Positions 17,291 to 27,335 of a stretch of DNA of 64,000 nucleotides are shown in pieces. Source of the stretch: Gammaproteobacteria bacterium (GTDB lineage: Bacteria; Pseudomonadota; Gammaproteobacteria; SZUA-140); NCBI GenBank assembly GCA_016712635.1, contig JADJQS010000001.1:93501-157500 (forward strand), read 5' to 3'. A model generated the notes under the pieces. The model made no database searches, was not told the origin of the DNA, and saw only the letters and a program-made list of their open reading frames with translations. The stretch's first letter is position 1. Every line of letters starts with the position of its first letter. The position numbers were made by a program, and so were the translations under genes.

Positions 17291-20200
17291 ATGTCTGTCC
17301 GTTTCCCGGCGCTGATGATCACCCTGCTCGCGCTGACCGCCTGCGGCGGCGGTTCCTCGGGCGGCGGCTCGGGCGATACGTCTCCCCAGGCCGGGTCCAG
17401 CACCTTTATCACGCAGGAGAACACCCCGGGCACCGGCCTTTTCAACGCCACCGTCGCCGCCGGGCGCACGCCCACATACACCATCGTCCAGAACGGCACG
17501 CGCGGCACGGCCGTGGTGTCCGACCAGGCCGCCGGCGAGTTCACCTACACACCAAACGTCGACGTCACCGGCAGCGACGCCTTCACCTACAAGGTCAACG
17601 ACGGCGTCGAGGATTCGAACGTCGCGGTGGTATCCGTCGTCATCGTCAAATCTGCGCCTATCGCCGTGGACGATGCCGTCACAATGGACGAAGACACGCC
17701 GGTGACCGTCGACGTCCTGGCCAATGACTCCGGCAACGGCCACCCTCTCGACACATCGAGCGTGACACTGGTGCTGCCGCCCGCACGCGGCAACGCCACC
17801 GTCAATCCCGGCGGCAACATCACGTATGCGCCTGCGGCCAACGCGAACGGGACGGATTCCTTTACATATACAGTCAAGAACGACGCCGGCGGCACTTCTA
17901 ACGCGGCGCGGGTCACGCTCACGATCACGCCGGCCAATGACCCTCCGGTCGTCGCGGATGACAACTTTGCCGTTCTGGAGGACAGCACGACCAGCCTGGC
18001 GGTCCTGACCAACAACGGCAACGGAGTGGACGCGGATCCCGACGGCGACGCGCTCACCATCAGCGCCGTCGGTGTGCCCGATAATGGAGGTAACGTTGGT
18101 ATTAATGGCGCGCAGACGGCGCTGATCTATGCCCCGGCCGCCGATTTCTTCGGCACGGAGACATTCACCTATACCGTCAGCGACGGCCACGGCGGTTTCG
18201 ACACCGCCACCGTCGCCGTTATCGTCGCCCCGGTGAACGACGACCCGGCAGCTCGGGACGACGCCTTCAGCGTGGCGGAGGACAGCACCACCACGCTCTC
18301 CGTACTCGCCGACAACGGTAATGGTGCGGACCTCGACATCGATGGAGGAGCGCTCACCATCGTAGGCGTCAGCCTGACCAGCCAGGGCGGAAGTCTCAGC
18401 CTGAACGCCGGGAATACCGCGCTGATTTATACTCCGACCGCCGATTTCTTCGGTATCGAGACCTTTACCTATACAGTCAGCGACGGCCAGGGCGGGACCG
18501 ATTCCGCCATAGCCACAGTGACAGTCACACCCGTCAACGACCCCCCTGTAGCCAGGGACGATGACCTGATCGTGGCCGAAGACAGCACCACGCTGCTGGC
18601 ACTGCTGGCCGACAACGGCAACGGCCCCGATACGGATGTCGACGGCGGCACGCTTGTGATCACGGACGTCGGCATCACCAGCCAGGGCGGCGACGCGGTG
18701 ATCAACGGCGCCGGCGATGCCGTGATGTACAGCCCCGCGGCCGACTTCTTCGGCACCGAAACCTTCACCTACACCGTCAGCGACGGCCAGGGAGGGACGG
18801 ACACCGCGCTGGTTACGATGACGGTTACCGCGATCAATGATGCCCCGATCGGCCGGGACGACGTCTTTACCGTCGCCTTCAACAGCAGCAACAACACCCT
18901 GGCCGTGCTTGCGGACAACGGCAGCGGCGCGGACACGGACGCGGACAACGACGAGATTGCCGTCGTTTCCGCCGGCACACCGGATCATGGCGGCTCTGTC
19001 TCGCCCAATCCCGCGCAGGACGCCCTGATCTACACGCCTCCGGCCGGATTCATCGGCAACGAATCCTTCACCTATACCATCAGCGATGGAAACGGCGGCG
19101 TGGATACCGCCGCGGTGACCGTAAATTCTGCCTTCACCGACAACTTCAGCAGCGGCACGGCCAACTGGACGTTCGTCAGCGACAGCGGATCGTCATCCTC
19201 GTGGACGACCGTGAGCGGCGCGCTGCGCCAGCTGAACAGGGTTGAGAGCGTCAACGCATTCGATCAGAGCTTCCACAAGGGGACATACGCCTATTACACC
19301 GCCGGCACGTCCCTGACGAATTACCGGTTCAGCGCGGACGCGCTGTACCTGGGCGCCGGGTTGCAGGACGACATCGGCGTCATGTTCCGCTATCAGAACA
19401 GCAACAATTACTATCGCCTGTCCATGAACACGCGTTACGGTTTCACGCGGCTCGAAAAGAAGGTCGCCGGAATATTCACTCCCCTGGCGGTGAATGCCCG
19501 CGGCTACGATGACGGCCAGGTGCTCAACTTCACCATCGAAGTCCAGGGCGCACTCATCCGGATCTGGATCAACGGCGATCCCGCCTTCGCCCTGCAGGAT
19601 GCGAGCCTTGGCTCCGGCTCCGTCGCGCTATACACCCAGGACACGGCGTCCTTCGATAATGTGCGGATCGAGGGGATCCCGGCAGATCCGTCCGTCGTAC
19701 TCGCAACGCCCGTTGCCCAGACGGTCGAAACGTCAAGCTCCCTGTCGGTCTCCGCCATCGCCGGCAACGTACCGGCAGGCGGCGGGGTGGAATTCCTGCT
19801 TGATGGAACAGACTCCGTCCTGGACACCAGCTTCCCGTATCAGGCCGCCTTCACCGGCGTCCCGCCGGGTGACCATACCGTCGAAGCTGTATTGCGCGAT
19901 GCATCTAACGTCGAGCTTGCGCGGGATACCAACGCACTCGTGGGCGCACAGGGACGTTACTTCCTCGCCTTCGGCGACAGCATCATGAACGGGGAGGATG
20001 ACAATTACGCCGCGGACAACCAGAACGGGCGCATCCTGGGTTCGCAGGGTATCGCGGCCAATCTTGCCGGCCTGCTCGAATCCTCACTCGCCGATCCCGT
20101 GATCGTTTACAACGAAGGGATCGGAGGGGATGAGTCGGCCGATGCGGCGTTCACCCGCGTCGATTCGATCATCGAGCGTCATCCTGGCGCCCAGGATGCA

Positions 20201-21049
20201 CTGGTCATGTTAGGTACGAATGATTCCCTGGCCAGCATCCCCAGCGGCAGCGGCTGCTCCGGCGGCGCGTGTAGCGGGACCTTCAAGGGCAATATGCAAT
20301 CTCTCGCCAACACCCTCGCGGCGGCGGGCAGCACCGTGTACATCGCGACCCCGCCGCCGGTATTCGGGGTATCCACACCGTTTGCGAACCCGGCGGCCCA
20401 CGCCACCAACACCCGTATCCAGCAATACCGTACCGTGATCACCACCGAACTCAGCAACACCGAGGATGGGCCGGATTTCTACGATTATTTCCTGGGCGCT
20501 GGCGACAACCGATTCAGCCTGTTCTCCGATATCTGGCATCCCAACGCCCTGGGCCACGTCGTCATGGCGCATCTCTGGCACAACGCGATCAATCCGGGGG
20601 ATCCTGTCTCACTGCCATTCATCCTGAACGACCTGGCGCCGTCCACGATTTCACCCTATTTGAAACAGAACCTGATCGAGGTCGGAGACGAGTACTACAT
20701 CGACAGAAGCTATACGCTGAACGGCATCCCCGCGGGACTCGCCGATGGCATCTGGGTGATGACGGCCAACGGCGATTCCGGCAACACCTCGGCGAGTTAC
20801 CTCACGTTCAACCTTGATCGGGCAGCGACGGTCTACATCGCCTACGATGCCGGCGCCACAACAACACCTGACTGGATGAGTGCCTTCACGGACACCGGGC
20901 TGATATTGGGCACAACGGACCCCTTCTCACCTGCCCTTGAAATATACAGCCGCACCTACGCCGCCGGCCCTGTTTCCCTCGGCGGCAACCTGGCCAGCGG
21001 CGCCAGTGGATCGAACTCAAACTACCTGGTAATCGTCAAGCCCAATTAA
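17291..21049 (+). CDS. Giant SGNH-hydrolase lipoprotein with cadherin-like/VCBS repeats
   Basis: 1252 residues from ATG 17291; the short leader MSVRFPALMITLLALTAC is a classic lipoprotein signal, which is why this start is preferred to the ATG at 17243 inside the terminator's shadow. About 600 residues of tandem Ig/cadherin-like repeats follow (each with the pattern TFTYTVSDGxGG and VNDxPxARDD). Next come a concanavalin/LamG-like module (about 19130-19680), an Ig-like linker, and an SGNH esterase/lipase domain with block I FGDSIMNGE (19970 on), IGGDES, block III LGTNDS (about 20210) and block V DIWHPNALGH (about 20528). A C-terminal beta domain ends it. It probably deacylates or binds surface polysaccharide. 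It is paralogous to the C-terminal part of the next gene. Confidence 0.85.
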   Translation: MSVRFPALMITLLALTACGGGSSGGGSGDTSPQAGSSTFITQENTPGTGLFNATVAAGRTPTYTIVQNGTRGTAVVSDQAAGEFTYTPNVDVTGSDAFTYKVNDGVEDSNVAVVSVVIVKSAPIAVDDAVTMDEDTPVTVDVLANDSGNGHPLDTSSVTLVLPPARGNATVNPGGNITYAPAANANGTDSFTYTVKNDAGGTSNAARVTLTITPANDPPVVADDNFAVLEDSTTSLAVLTNNGNGVDADPDGDALTISAVGVPDNGGNVGINGAQTALIYAPAADFFGTETFTYTVSDGHGGFDTATVAVIVAPVNDDPAARDDAFSVAEDSTTTLSVLADNGNGADLDIDGGALTIVGVSLTSQGGSLSLNAGNTALIYTPTADFFGIETFTYTVSDGQGGTDSAIATVTVTPVNDPPVARDDDLIVAEDSTTLLALLADNGNGPDTDVDGGTLVITDVGITSQGGDAVINGAGDAVMYSPAADFFGTETFTYTVSDGQGGTDTALVTMTVTAINDAPIGRDDVFTVAFNSSNNTLAVLADNGSGADTDADNDEIAVVSAGTPDHGGSVSPNPAQDALIYTPPAGFIGNESFTYTISDGNGGVDTAAVTVNSAFTDNFSSGTANWTFVSDSGSSSSWTTVSGALRQLNRVESVNAFDQSFHKGTYAYYTAGTSLTNYRFSADALYLGAGLQDDIGVMFRYQNSNNYYRLSMNTRYGFTRLEKKVAGIFTPLAVNARGYDDGQVLNFTIEVQGALIRIWINGDPAFALQDASLGSGSVALYTQDTASFDNVRIEGIPADPSVVLATPVAQTVETSSSLSVSAIAGNVPAGGGVEFLLDGTDSVLDTSFPYQAAFTGVPPGDHTVEAVLRDASNVELARDTNALVGAQGRYFLAFGDSIMNGEDDNYAADNQNGRILGSQGIAANLAGLLESSLADPVIVYNEGIGGDESADAAFTRVDSIIERHPGAQDALVMLGTNDSLASIPSGSGCSGGACSGTFKGNMQSLANTLAAAGSTVYIATPPPVFGVSTPFANPAAHATNTRIQQYRTVITTELSNTEDGPDFYDYFLGAGDNRFSLFSDIWHPNALGHVVMAHLWHNAINPGDPVSLPFILNDLAPSTISPYLKQNLIEVGDEYYIDRSYTLNGIPAGLADGIWVMTANGDSGNTSASYLTFNLDRAATVYIAYDAGATTTPDWMSAFTDTGLILGTTDPFSPALEIYSRTYAAGPVSLGGNLASGASGSNSNYLVIVKPN

Positions 21050-21239
21050 ACACCGGCGCGTCATTTCTCTGTCACGGCGATGGTGTTAAACTAGCAGGCC
21101 TTGTCGGGGTTGAGGATCGCCAGCAACCAGCACCAGCCAGTTCACTCGCAGACGATTATCAAAATAATAATAATAAAAAGAACAAATAATTCAATGAGTT
21201 GTACATATAAATCGGTACGCGCTATATTGCCGAAAGCTC

Positions 21240-23094
21240 ATGAGAGAGACACCCTATACACCGCTCACGTCCGACCAGGGAAGCAGGCCGGTTCGCCGCC
21301 TGTCCCCGCAATACCAGCGGATGATGGCAGGCTTTACCGGACTGGCATGCCTCCTTGTTCTCCTTTTTAGCTATACAAATCAATCACTCGCAGCAACTCT
21401 CAACGGCACGAACAACACCTCGCCGGCGAGCGTAAACCTGAGCACCGAGGGCAGCGCGGACTGGGCGCACTGGGCCCTGACCAACGCCGCGAGCTTCAAT
21501 CACAAGTCCGGCATCACCCAGCAGATCAGCAACTACACCCGTATCGGCCCGGTCAATCCCGGCCGCTTCGTCTCCGCCAACCAATTCACTCCACCTGACC
21601 GGCGGCACACCCACCGCCACTGCGACCAACACCGGCGCCGGCCTCTTCACCGGCAGCAACAACGGCTTCAGCGTCACCGTCCCGGCCAGTACCACCGCCA
21701 AGACCCTGCGCCTCTACCTCGGCGGCTGGAAGGCGCGCGGCCAGCTCCAGGCGACCCTGAGCGACGGCAGCGCCGCGCCCTACGTCACCACCATTGATAA
21801 TCCGTCCGGATCGATCAACCGGGTCGTCACCCTCGACTTCAGTGCCGCCGGCGCTGCCACGCTCACCGTCTCCTACACCATCGTCACCGACTACGGCCTC
21901 GGTGGAAACATCACCCCTCATGGCCGCCACGCTCATCACCAACCAGCCGCCGGTGCTCGCCCCGATCAGCAACCCAGCGCGTCGTCGCGGACACCCCGCT
22001 CAGCTTCGGCATCAGCGCCACCGACACGGACGGACCCGCGCCCCTGACCCTGTCCGCCGCGGACCTGCCAACCGGCGCGACGTTTACCGACCACCTCAAT
22101 GGCACCGGCACCTTCAGCTGGACTCCGACCAGGCGGAGGTCGCCGGCAGTCCCTACGCGGTCACCTTCACCGCCGCCGCCGGCAACGGGCTCATCGCCAG
22201 CCAGACGGTCAGCCTCACCGTCACGGCCAATCAACCGCCGGTGCTCGCTCCGATCGGCAACCGGACGGTGCTTGCGAACACGTCCCTCGCCTTCGGCATC
22301 AGCGCCACCGACAGCGACGGACCGGCACCGCTGACGCTGGCCGCCGCCGGCCTGCCCGGCAGTGCGACCTTCACCGATCACCTCAACGGCACCGGCACCT
22401 TCAACTGGACCCCGAGCGAGGCGGACGTCGCCGGCAGTCCCTATACGGTCACCTTCACGGCCACCGGCGGCCGCGGGCTCGTGGGCAGTGAGACCATCGC
22501 CATTACGGTCACCGCCCGGCGATCAATCAGCCTCCGGTGCTCGCCCCGGTCAGCAACCAGAGCATCGTGGCGGACACGCTGCTCAGTTTCGCCATCAGCG
22601 CCACGGACAGCGACGGACCCGCCCCGCTGACGCTGTCCGCCTCCGGCCTGCCCGGCGGCGCCAGCTTCACCGACAATCTCAACGGCACCGGCACCTTCGG
22701 CTGGACGCCCACCAACGCCAGTGTCGGCGGCAGTCCGTATTCGGTCACCTTCACCGCAACGGATGGCGGCAATCTCACCGCCAGCCAGACGATCAGCCTC
22801 ACCGTCACGGCCAATCAGCCTCCGGTGCTCGCTCCGATCAGCAACCAGAGCATCGTCGCAGGGACAGCGCTCAGCTTCGGCGTCAGCGCCACCGACAGCG
22901 ACGGACCCGCCCCGCTGACGCTGTCCGCCTCCGGCCTGCCCGGCGGCGCCGGCTTCACCGATAACCTCAATGGCACCGGCACCTTCAACTGGACACCCAC
23001 CGGCGCGGACGTCGCCGGCAGCCCTTACACCGTCACCTTTACCGCCACCGGCGGCAACGCCTCACCGCCAGCCAGGCCATCACCCTTACAGTGA
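21240..23094 (+). pseudogene. Second giant SGNH protein: signal peptide and repeat copy 1, broken by several indels
   Basis: The frame opens at ATG 21240 (or an inner ATG at 21321) with a hydrophobic export signal (FTGLACLLVLLFSYTNQSLAA). It then enters a roughly 180-residue beta domain (ASVNLSTEGSADWAHWALTN) followed by four Ig-like repeats that start NQPPVLAPI. Compared with the intact second copy it has small indels near 21587-21600, 21914, 21970, 22130, 22517 and 23060, so the protein is read in pieces in three frames. The opening frame, the intact copy 2 (23091) and the catalytic end (25353) are all in the same frame, so one continuous gene of about 2030 residues (21240-27323) is the likely original. 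Confidence 0.65.
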
Positions 23095-23117
23095 CACCGG
23101 CGGCGGGACATCTGCTG
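21405..23117 (+). repeat. Tandem internal duplication, copy 1 (1713 bp)
   Basis: Nearly identical to 23118-24835. It encodes one beta domain plus four Ig-like (He_PIG-type) modules. It is shorter than the inferred intact unit of 1719 bp by six bases: one in-frame codon (near 21640) plus a net three from scattered 1-2 base indels. Confidence 0.9.
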
Positions 23118-24635
23118 GGCACGAACAACACCTCGCCGGCGAGCGTAAACCTGAGCACCGAGGGCAGCGCGGACTGGGCGCACTGGGCCCTGACCAACGC
23201 CGCGAGCTTCAATCACAAGTCCGGCATCACCCAGCAGATCAGCAACTACACCCGTATCGGCCCGGTCAATCCCGGCCGCTTCGTCTCCGCCAACCAATTC
23301 ACCTCCACCTGGACCGGCGGCACACCCACCGCCACTGCGACCAACACCGGCGCCGGCCTCTACATCACCGGCAACAACAACGGCTTCAGCGTCACCGTCC
23401 CGGCCAGTACCACCGCCAAGACCCTGCGCCTCTACCTCGGCGGCTGGAAGGCGCGCGGCCAGCTCCAGGCGACCCTGAGCGACGGCAGCGCCGCGCCCTA
23501 CGTCACCACCATTGATAATCCGTCCGGATCGATCAACCGGGTCGTCACCCTCGACTTCAGTGCCGCCGGCGCTGCCACGCTCACCGTCTCCTACACCATC
23601 GTCACCGACTACGGCCTCGGTGGAAACATCACCCTCATGGCCGCCACGCTCATCACCAACCAGCCGCCGGTGCTCGCCCCGATCAGCAACCAGAGCGTCG
23701 TCGCGGACACCCCGCTCAGCTTCGGCGTCAGCGCCACCGACACGGACGGACCTGCGCCCCTGACCCTGTCCGCCGCGGACCTGCCAACCGGCGCGACGTT
23801 TACCGACCACCTCAACGGCACCGGCACCTTCAGCTGGACTCCGACCGGGGCGGAGGTCGCCGGCAGTCCCTACGCGGTCACCTTCACCGCCGCCGCCGGC
23901 AACGGGCTCATCGCCAGCCAGACGGTCAGCCTCACCGTCACGGCCAATCAACCGCCGGTGCTCGCTCCGATCGGCAACCGGACGGTGCTTGCGAACACGT
24001 CCCTCGCCTTCGGCATCAGCGCCACCGACAGCGACGGACCGGCACCGCTGACGCTGGCCGCCGCCGGCCTGCCCGGCAGTGCGACCTTCACCGATCACCT
24101 CAACGGCACCGGCACCTTCAACTGGACCCCGAGCGAGGCGGACGTCGCCGGCAGTCCCTATACGGTCACCTTCACGGCCACCGGCGGCAACGGGCTCGTG
24201 GGCAGTGAGACCATCGCCATTACGGTCACCGCCCCGGCGATCAATCAGCCTCCGGTGCTCGCCCCGGTCAGCAACCAGAGCATCGTGGCGGACACGCTGC
24301 TCAGTTTCGCCATCAGCGCCACGGACAGCGACGGACCCGCCCCGCTGACGCTGTCCGCCTCCGGCCTGCCCGGCGGCGCCAGCTTCACCGACAATCTCAA
24401 CGGCACCGGCACCTTCGGCTGGACGCCCACCAACGCCAGTGTCGGCGGCAGTCCGTATTCGGTCACCTTCACCGCAACGGATGGCGGCAATCTCACCGCC
24501 AGCCAGACGATCAGCCTCACCGTCACGGCCAATCAGCCTCCGGTGCTCGCTCCGATCAGCAACCAGGCATCGTCGCAGGGACAGCGCTCAGCTTCGGCGT
24601 CAGCGCCACCGACAGCGACGGACCCGCCCCGCTGA
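23091..24635 (+). CDS. Second giant SGNH protein: intact central repeat segment
   Basis: 514 residues of open frame covering most of repeat copy 2. It holds the ASVNLSTEGSADWAHWALTN beta domain with LYLGGWKARGQLQATLSDG, then Ig-like modules of about 95 residues beginning NQPPVLAPI and containing SFGVSATDTDGPAPLTLSA and LNGTGTFSWTP, a pattern seen in putative-Ig (He_PIG) domains of bacterial surface proteins. One base is missing near 24566 (CCAGGCATC versus CCAGAGCATC in copy 1), ending the frame. Probably not a separate gene but the middle of the 21240-27323 protein. Confidence 0.7.
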   Translation: MTPAAGHLLGTNNTSPASVNLSTEGSADWAHWALTNAASFNHKSGITQQISNYTRIGPVNPGRFVSANQFTSTWTGGTPTATATNTGAGLYITGNNNGFSVTVPASTTAKTLRLYLGGWKARGQLQATLSDGSAAPYVTTIDNPSGSINRVVTLDFSAAGAATLTVSYTIVTDYGLGGNITLMAATLITNQPPVLAPISNQSVVADTPLSFGVSATDTDGPAPLTLSAADLPTGATFTDHLNGTGTFSWTPTGAEVAGSPYAVTFTAAAGNGLIASQTVSLTVTANQPPVLAPIGNRTVLANTSLAFGISATDSDGPAPLTLAAAGLPGSATFTDHLNGTGTFNWTPSEADVAGSPYTVTFTATGGNGLVGSETIAITVTAPAINQPPVLAPVSNQSIVADTLLSFAISATDSDGPAPLTLSASGLPGGASFTDNLNGTGTFGWTPTNASVGGSPYSVTFTATDGGNLTASQTISLTVTANQPPVLAPISNQASSQGQRSASASAPPTATDPPR

Positions 24636-24835
24636 CGCTGTCCGCCTCCGGCCTGCCCGGCGGCGCCGGCTTCACCGATAACCTCAATGGCACCGGCACC
24701 TTCAACTGGACACCCACCGGCGCGGACGTCGCCGGCAGCCCCTACACCGTCACCTTTACCGCCACCGGCGGCAACGGGCTCACCGCCAGCCAGGCAATCA
24801 CCCTTACAGTGACACCGGCGGCGGGACATCTGCTG
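23118..24835 (+). repeat. Tandem internal duplication, copy 2 (1718 bp)
   Basis: The best-preserved copy. With one base restored near 24566 it is 1719 bp, 573 codons, a whole number of codons as expected for an in-frame domain duplication. Confidence 0.9.
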
Positions 24836-25376
24836 GGCACGAACAACACCTCGCCGGCGAGCGTAAACCTGAGCACCGAGGGCAGCGCGGACTGGGCGCA
24901 CTGGGCCCTGACCAACGCCGCGAGCTTCAATCACAAGTCCGGCATCACCCAGCAGATCAGCAACTACACCCGTATCGGCCCGGTCAATCCCGGCCGCTTC
25001 GTCTCCGCCAACCAATTCACCTCCACCTGGACCGGCGGCACCCACCGCCACTGCGACCAACACCGGCGCCGGCCTCTACATCACCGGCAACAACAACGGC
25101 TTCAGCGTCACCGTCCCGGCCAGTACCACCGCCAAGACCCTGCGCCTCTACCTCGGCGGCTGGAAGGCGCGCGGCCAGCTCCAGGCGACCCTGAGCGACG
25201 GCAGCGCCGCGCCCTACGTCACCACCATTGATAATCCGTCCGGATCGATCAACCGGGTCGTCACCCTCGACTTCAGTGCCGCCGGTGCTGCCACGCTCAC
25301 TGTCTCCTACACCATCGTCACCGACTACGGCCTCGGCGGAAACATCACCCTCATGGCCGCCACGCTGGTGACGCAC
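24836..25376 (+). repeat. Tandem duplication, partial copy 3 (about 540 bp)
   Basis: Repeats only the first beta domain, then joins the LamG/SGNH part at 25377. Two bases are missing near 25040 (GGCACCCACC versus GGCACACCCACC), which together with the earlier single-base loss restores the original frame. A short open frame at 24809-25231 is the piece between the two shifts. Confidence 0.85.
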
Positions 25377-27323
25377 CCGGACCCCGGACCGCTCCCGCTG
25401 ACGGAAAACTTCAATAACGGCGCCGGCAACTGGACGATCGTGGACGACAGCACGAAAACCTCCTCATGGGCGATCATCGGCGGCGCGCTGCAGGAACAAA
25501 ACGGCGTCGAGACGCGTCCCGGCGCGTTCGACCAGAGTTATCACAAGGGCACCTACGCCTTCTATACGCCCGGGACGGGCCTCTACAACTATCGCTTCAG
25601 TGTCGATGCCCTCTATCTCTCAGCCGGGCAGGCCGACGATATCGGCATCATGTTCCGCTACCAGAACAACAACAATTACTATCGCCTGTCGATGAATTCA
25701 CGCTATGGATTCACGCGCCTGGAGAAAAAGGTATCCGGGACGTTCAGTCCGCTCGCCGTAAACGCACGCGGTTATCTTTTCGGCGAGCTGTTGAGTTTTA
25801 CCATCGAGGTCAACGGCAGCCAGATCCAGGTTTGGCTCAACAATGAACCGCTCTTCGCGGTCCAGGACACCAGCCTTGCCTCCGGTACCGTCGCACTCTA
25901 TGCCCAGGATAAATCCTCGTTCGACAACATGAGCATCGGCTCGCCCTCCACAGTACCCGCGGTCGTGCTTAACACTCCGGCCACGGCGAGCGTCACGCCT
26001 ACTGGAGTGCTTGTCACTTCCGCCATCGCCACCAGCGTGCCGGCGGGCGGCGGTGTCGAGTTCCTGCTGGACGGCACGAGCTCCATCCTGGATACAGCAG
26101 CGCCCTATCTCGCGACCTTCGCCGGCGTACCCCAAGGCGGCGAGCACACTGTCGAGGCAATCCTGCGCGACGCCGCCACTACAGAGCTGACGCGGGATAC
26201 CAACACCCTGATCGGAACACAGGGTCGATATATCCTCGCCCTCGGCGACAGCATAACCAACGGCGAGGGTGACAAATACGATGCCGACAATGAAACTGCC
26301 CGGATCGTCGGTTTCCAGGGTTATGTAAGCGAGCTGGCCGAGATGCTGGAAAACTCGTTGCCGATGCCGGTTCTCATCTACAACGAGGGCATCGGCGGCG
26401 ACGAATCCGCCGACACCGCCTTCACCCGCATCAACTCGATCCTGGCCCGGCACCCGGGCGCCAATCAGGTGCTGCTGCAGTTGGGCACCAACGACGCCCT
26501 TGCCAGCATCCCGAGCGGCCTCGGCTGCACGGGAACCGCATGCAACGGTACCTATAAGGGAAATATGCAATCCCTCATCGATACCCTGACCACGGCCGGT
26601 TACACGGTCTATGTCGCCCTGCCGCCACCGATCTTCGGTACCTCGGCCCCGTTTACCGACCCTGCCACGGCCAGCAGGAACACAAGCTACATTCTGCCGT
26701 ATCATTCCGTGATCAACAGCGAACTGAGCAACCGCCAGCCCGGCCCCAACTTCTACAATTATTTCCTCGGCTCGGGCTCGAACCGCTTCAGTCTCTTCTA
26801 TGACGTCTGGCACCCCAATTCCCTAGGACACAAGGTGATGAGCTACCTGTGGCACAACGCCTTGAATCCCGGCTCGGCGTTACCCTTGCCTTTCGTGCTC
26901 GACAACCTTTCCACATCGACCACGGCACCCTACTTAAAGCAGAATCTGCTGGAAAACGGTGACTTCTATTACGTCGACAAGGCCTATACCCTGACGAGCA
27001 TCCCGTCGATCCTCAACAACGGCCGCTGGATCATGACTGCCGATGCCGATGTCGGTAACGCCTCGACCGGTTATCTCAGTTTCACCGTCGATCGCCCGGT
27101 CACGGTTTATATCGCATACGACGCAGGAGCGACAAGTCTTCCGAACTGGATGAGCGCCTATACGATGACCGGCCTGACAGTGGGCACCAGTGACTTGCTC
27201 GCGCCGACGCTGAACCTGTACAGCCGCGTTTATACAGCGGGCACAGTGACGCTCGGCGGCAACATGGCGACCGGGAGCAACGGCGCCTTGGCTAATTACG
27301 TAGTGATCGTGGTCGAAAACTAG
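25353..27323 (+). CDS. Second giant SGNH protein: LamG-like and SGNH-hydrolase end
   Basis: 656 residues. A concanavalin/LamG-like module (FNNGAGNWTIVDDS, DDIGIMFRYQNNNNYYRLSM, YGFTRLEKKVSG) and an Ig-like linker (VPAGGGVEFLLDG) are followed by an SGNH hydrolase with LALGDSITNGEGD, NEGIGGDES, LQLGTNDA and DVWHPNSLGH, so the Ser, Gly, Asn and His positions are all kept. The C-terminal beta domain matches that of the 17291-21049 protein closely (PYLKQNL, VYIAYDAGAT). The first residues (MAATL) belong to repeat copy 3, and the frame is that of the 21240 start, so this is probably the end of one approximately 2030-residue secreted protein rather than a separate gene. Confidence 0.8.
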   Translation: MAATLVTHPDPGPLPLTENFNNGAGNWTIVDDSTKTSSWAIIGGALQEQNGVETRPGAFDQSYHKGTYAFYTPGTGLYNYRFSVDALYLSAGQADDIGIMFRYQNNNNYYRLSMNSRYGFTRLEKKVSGTFSPLAVNARGYLFGELLSFTIEVNGSQIQVWLNNEPLFAVQDTSLASGTVALYAQDKSSFDNMSIGSPSTVPAVVLNTPATASVTPTGVLVTSAIATSVPAGGGVEFLLDGTSSILDTAAPYLATFAGVPQGGEHTVEAILRDAATTELTRDTNTLIGTQGRYILALGDSITNGEGDKYDADNETARIVGFQGYVSELAEMLENSLPMPVLIYNEGIGGDESADTAFTRINSILARHPGANQVLLQLGTNDALASIPSGLGCTGTACNGTYKGNMQSLIDTLTTAGYTVYVALPPPIFGTSAPFTDPATASRNTSYILPYHSVINSELSNRQPGPNFYNYFLGSGSNRFSLFYDVWHPNSLGHKVMSYLWHNALNPGSALPLPFVLDNLSTSTTAPYLKQNLLENGDFYYVDKAYTLTSIPSILNNGRWIMTADADVGNASTGYLSFTVDRPVTVYIAYDAGATSLPNWMSAYTMTGLTVGTSDLLAPTLNLYSRVYTAGTVTLGGNMATGSNGALANYVVIVVEN

Positions 27324-27335
27324 GAGATAACGTCC

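Noticed and set aside
15546..18988. Long minus-strand open frames opposite the FGE-fold and SGNH genes
   Set aside because: Low-complexity Gly/Val/Arg/Asp translations antisense to signal peptides and catalytic motifs; not real genes.
17291..27323. PEP-CTERM sorting signal on the giant proteins
   Set aside because: Their C-termini (ending VIVKPN and VIVVEN) lack the PEP motif, hydrophobic segment and basic tail.
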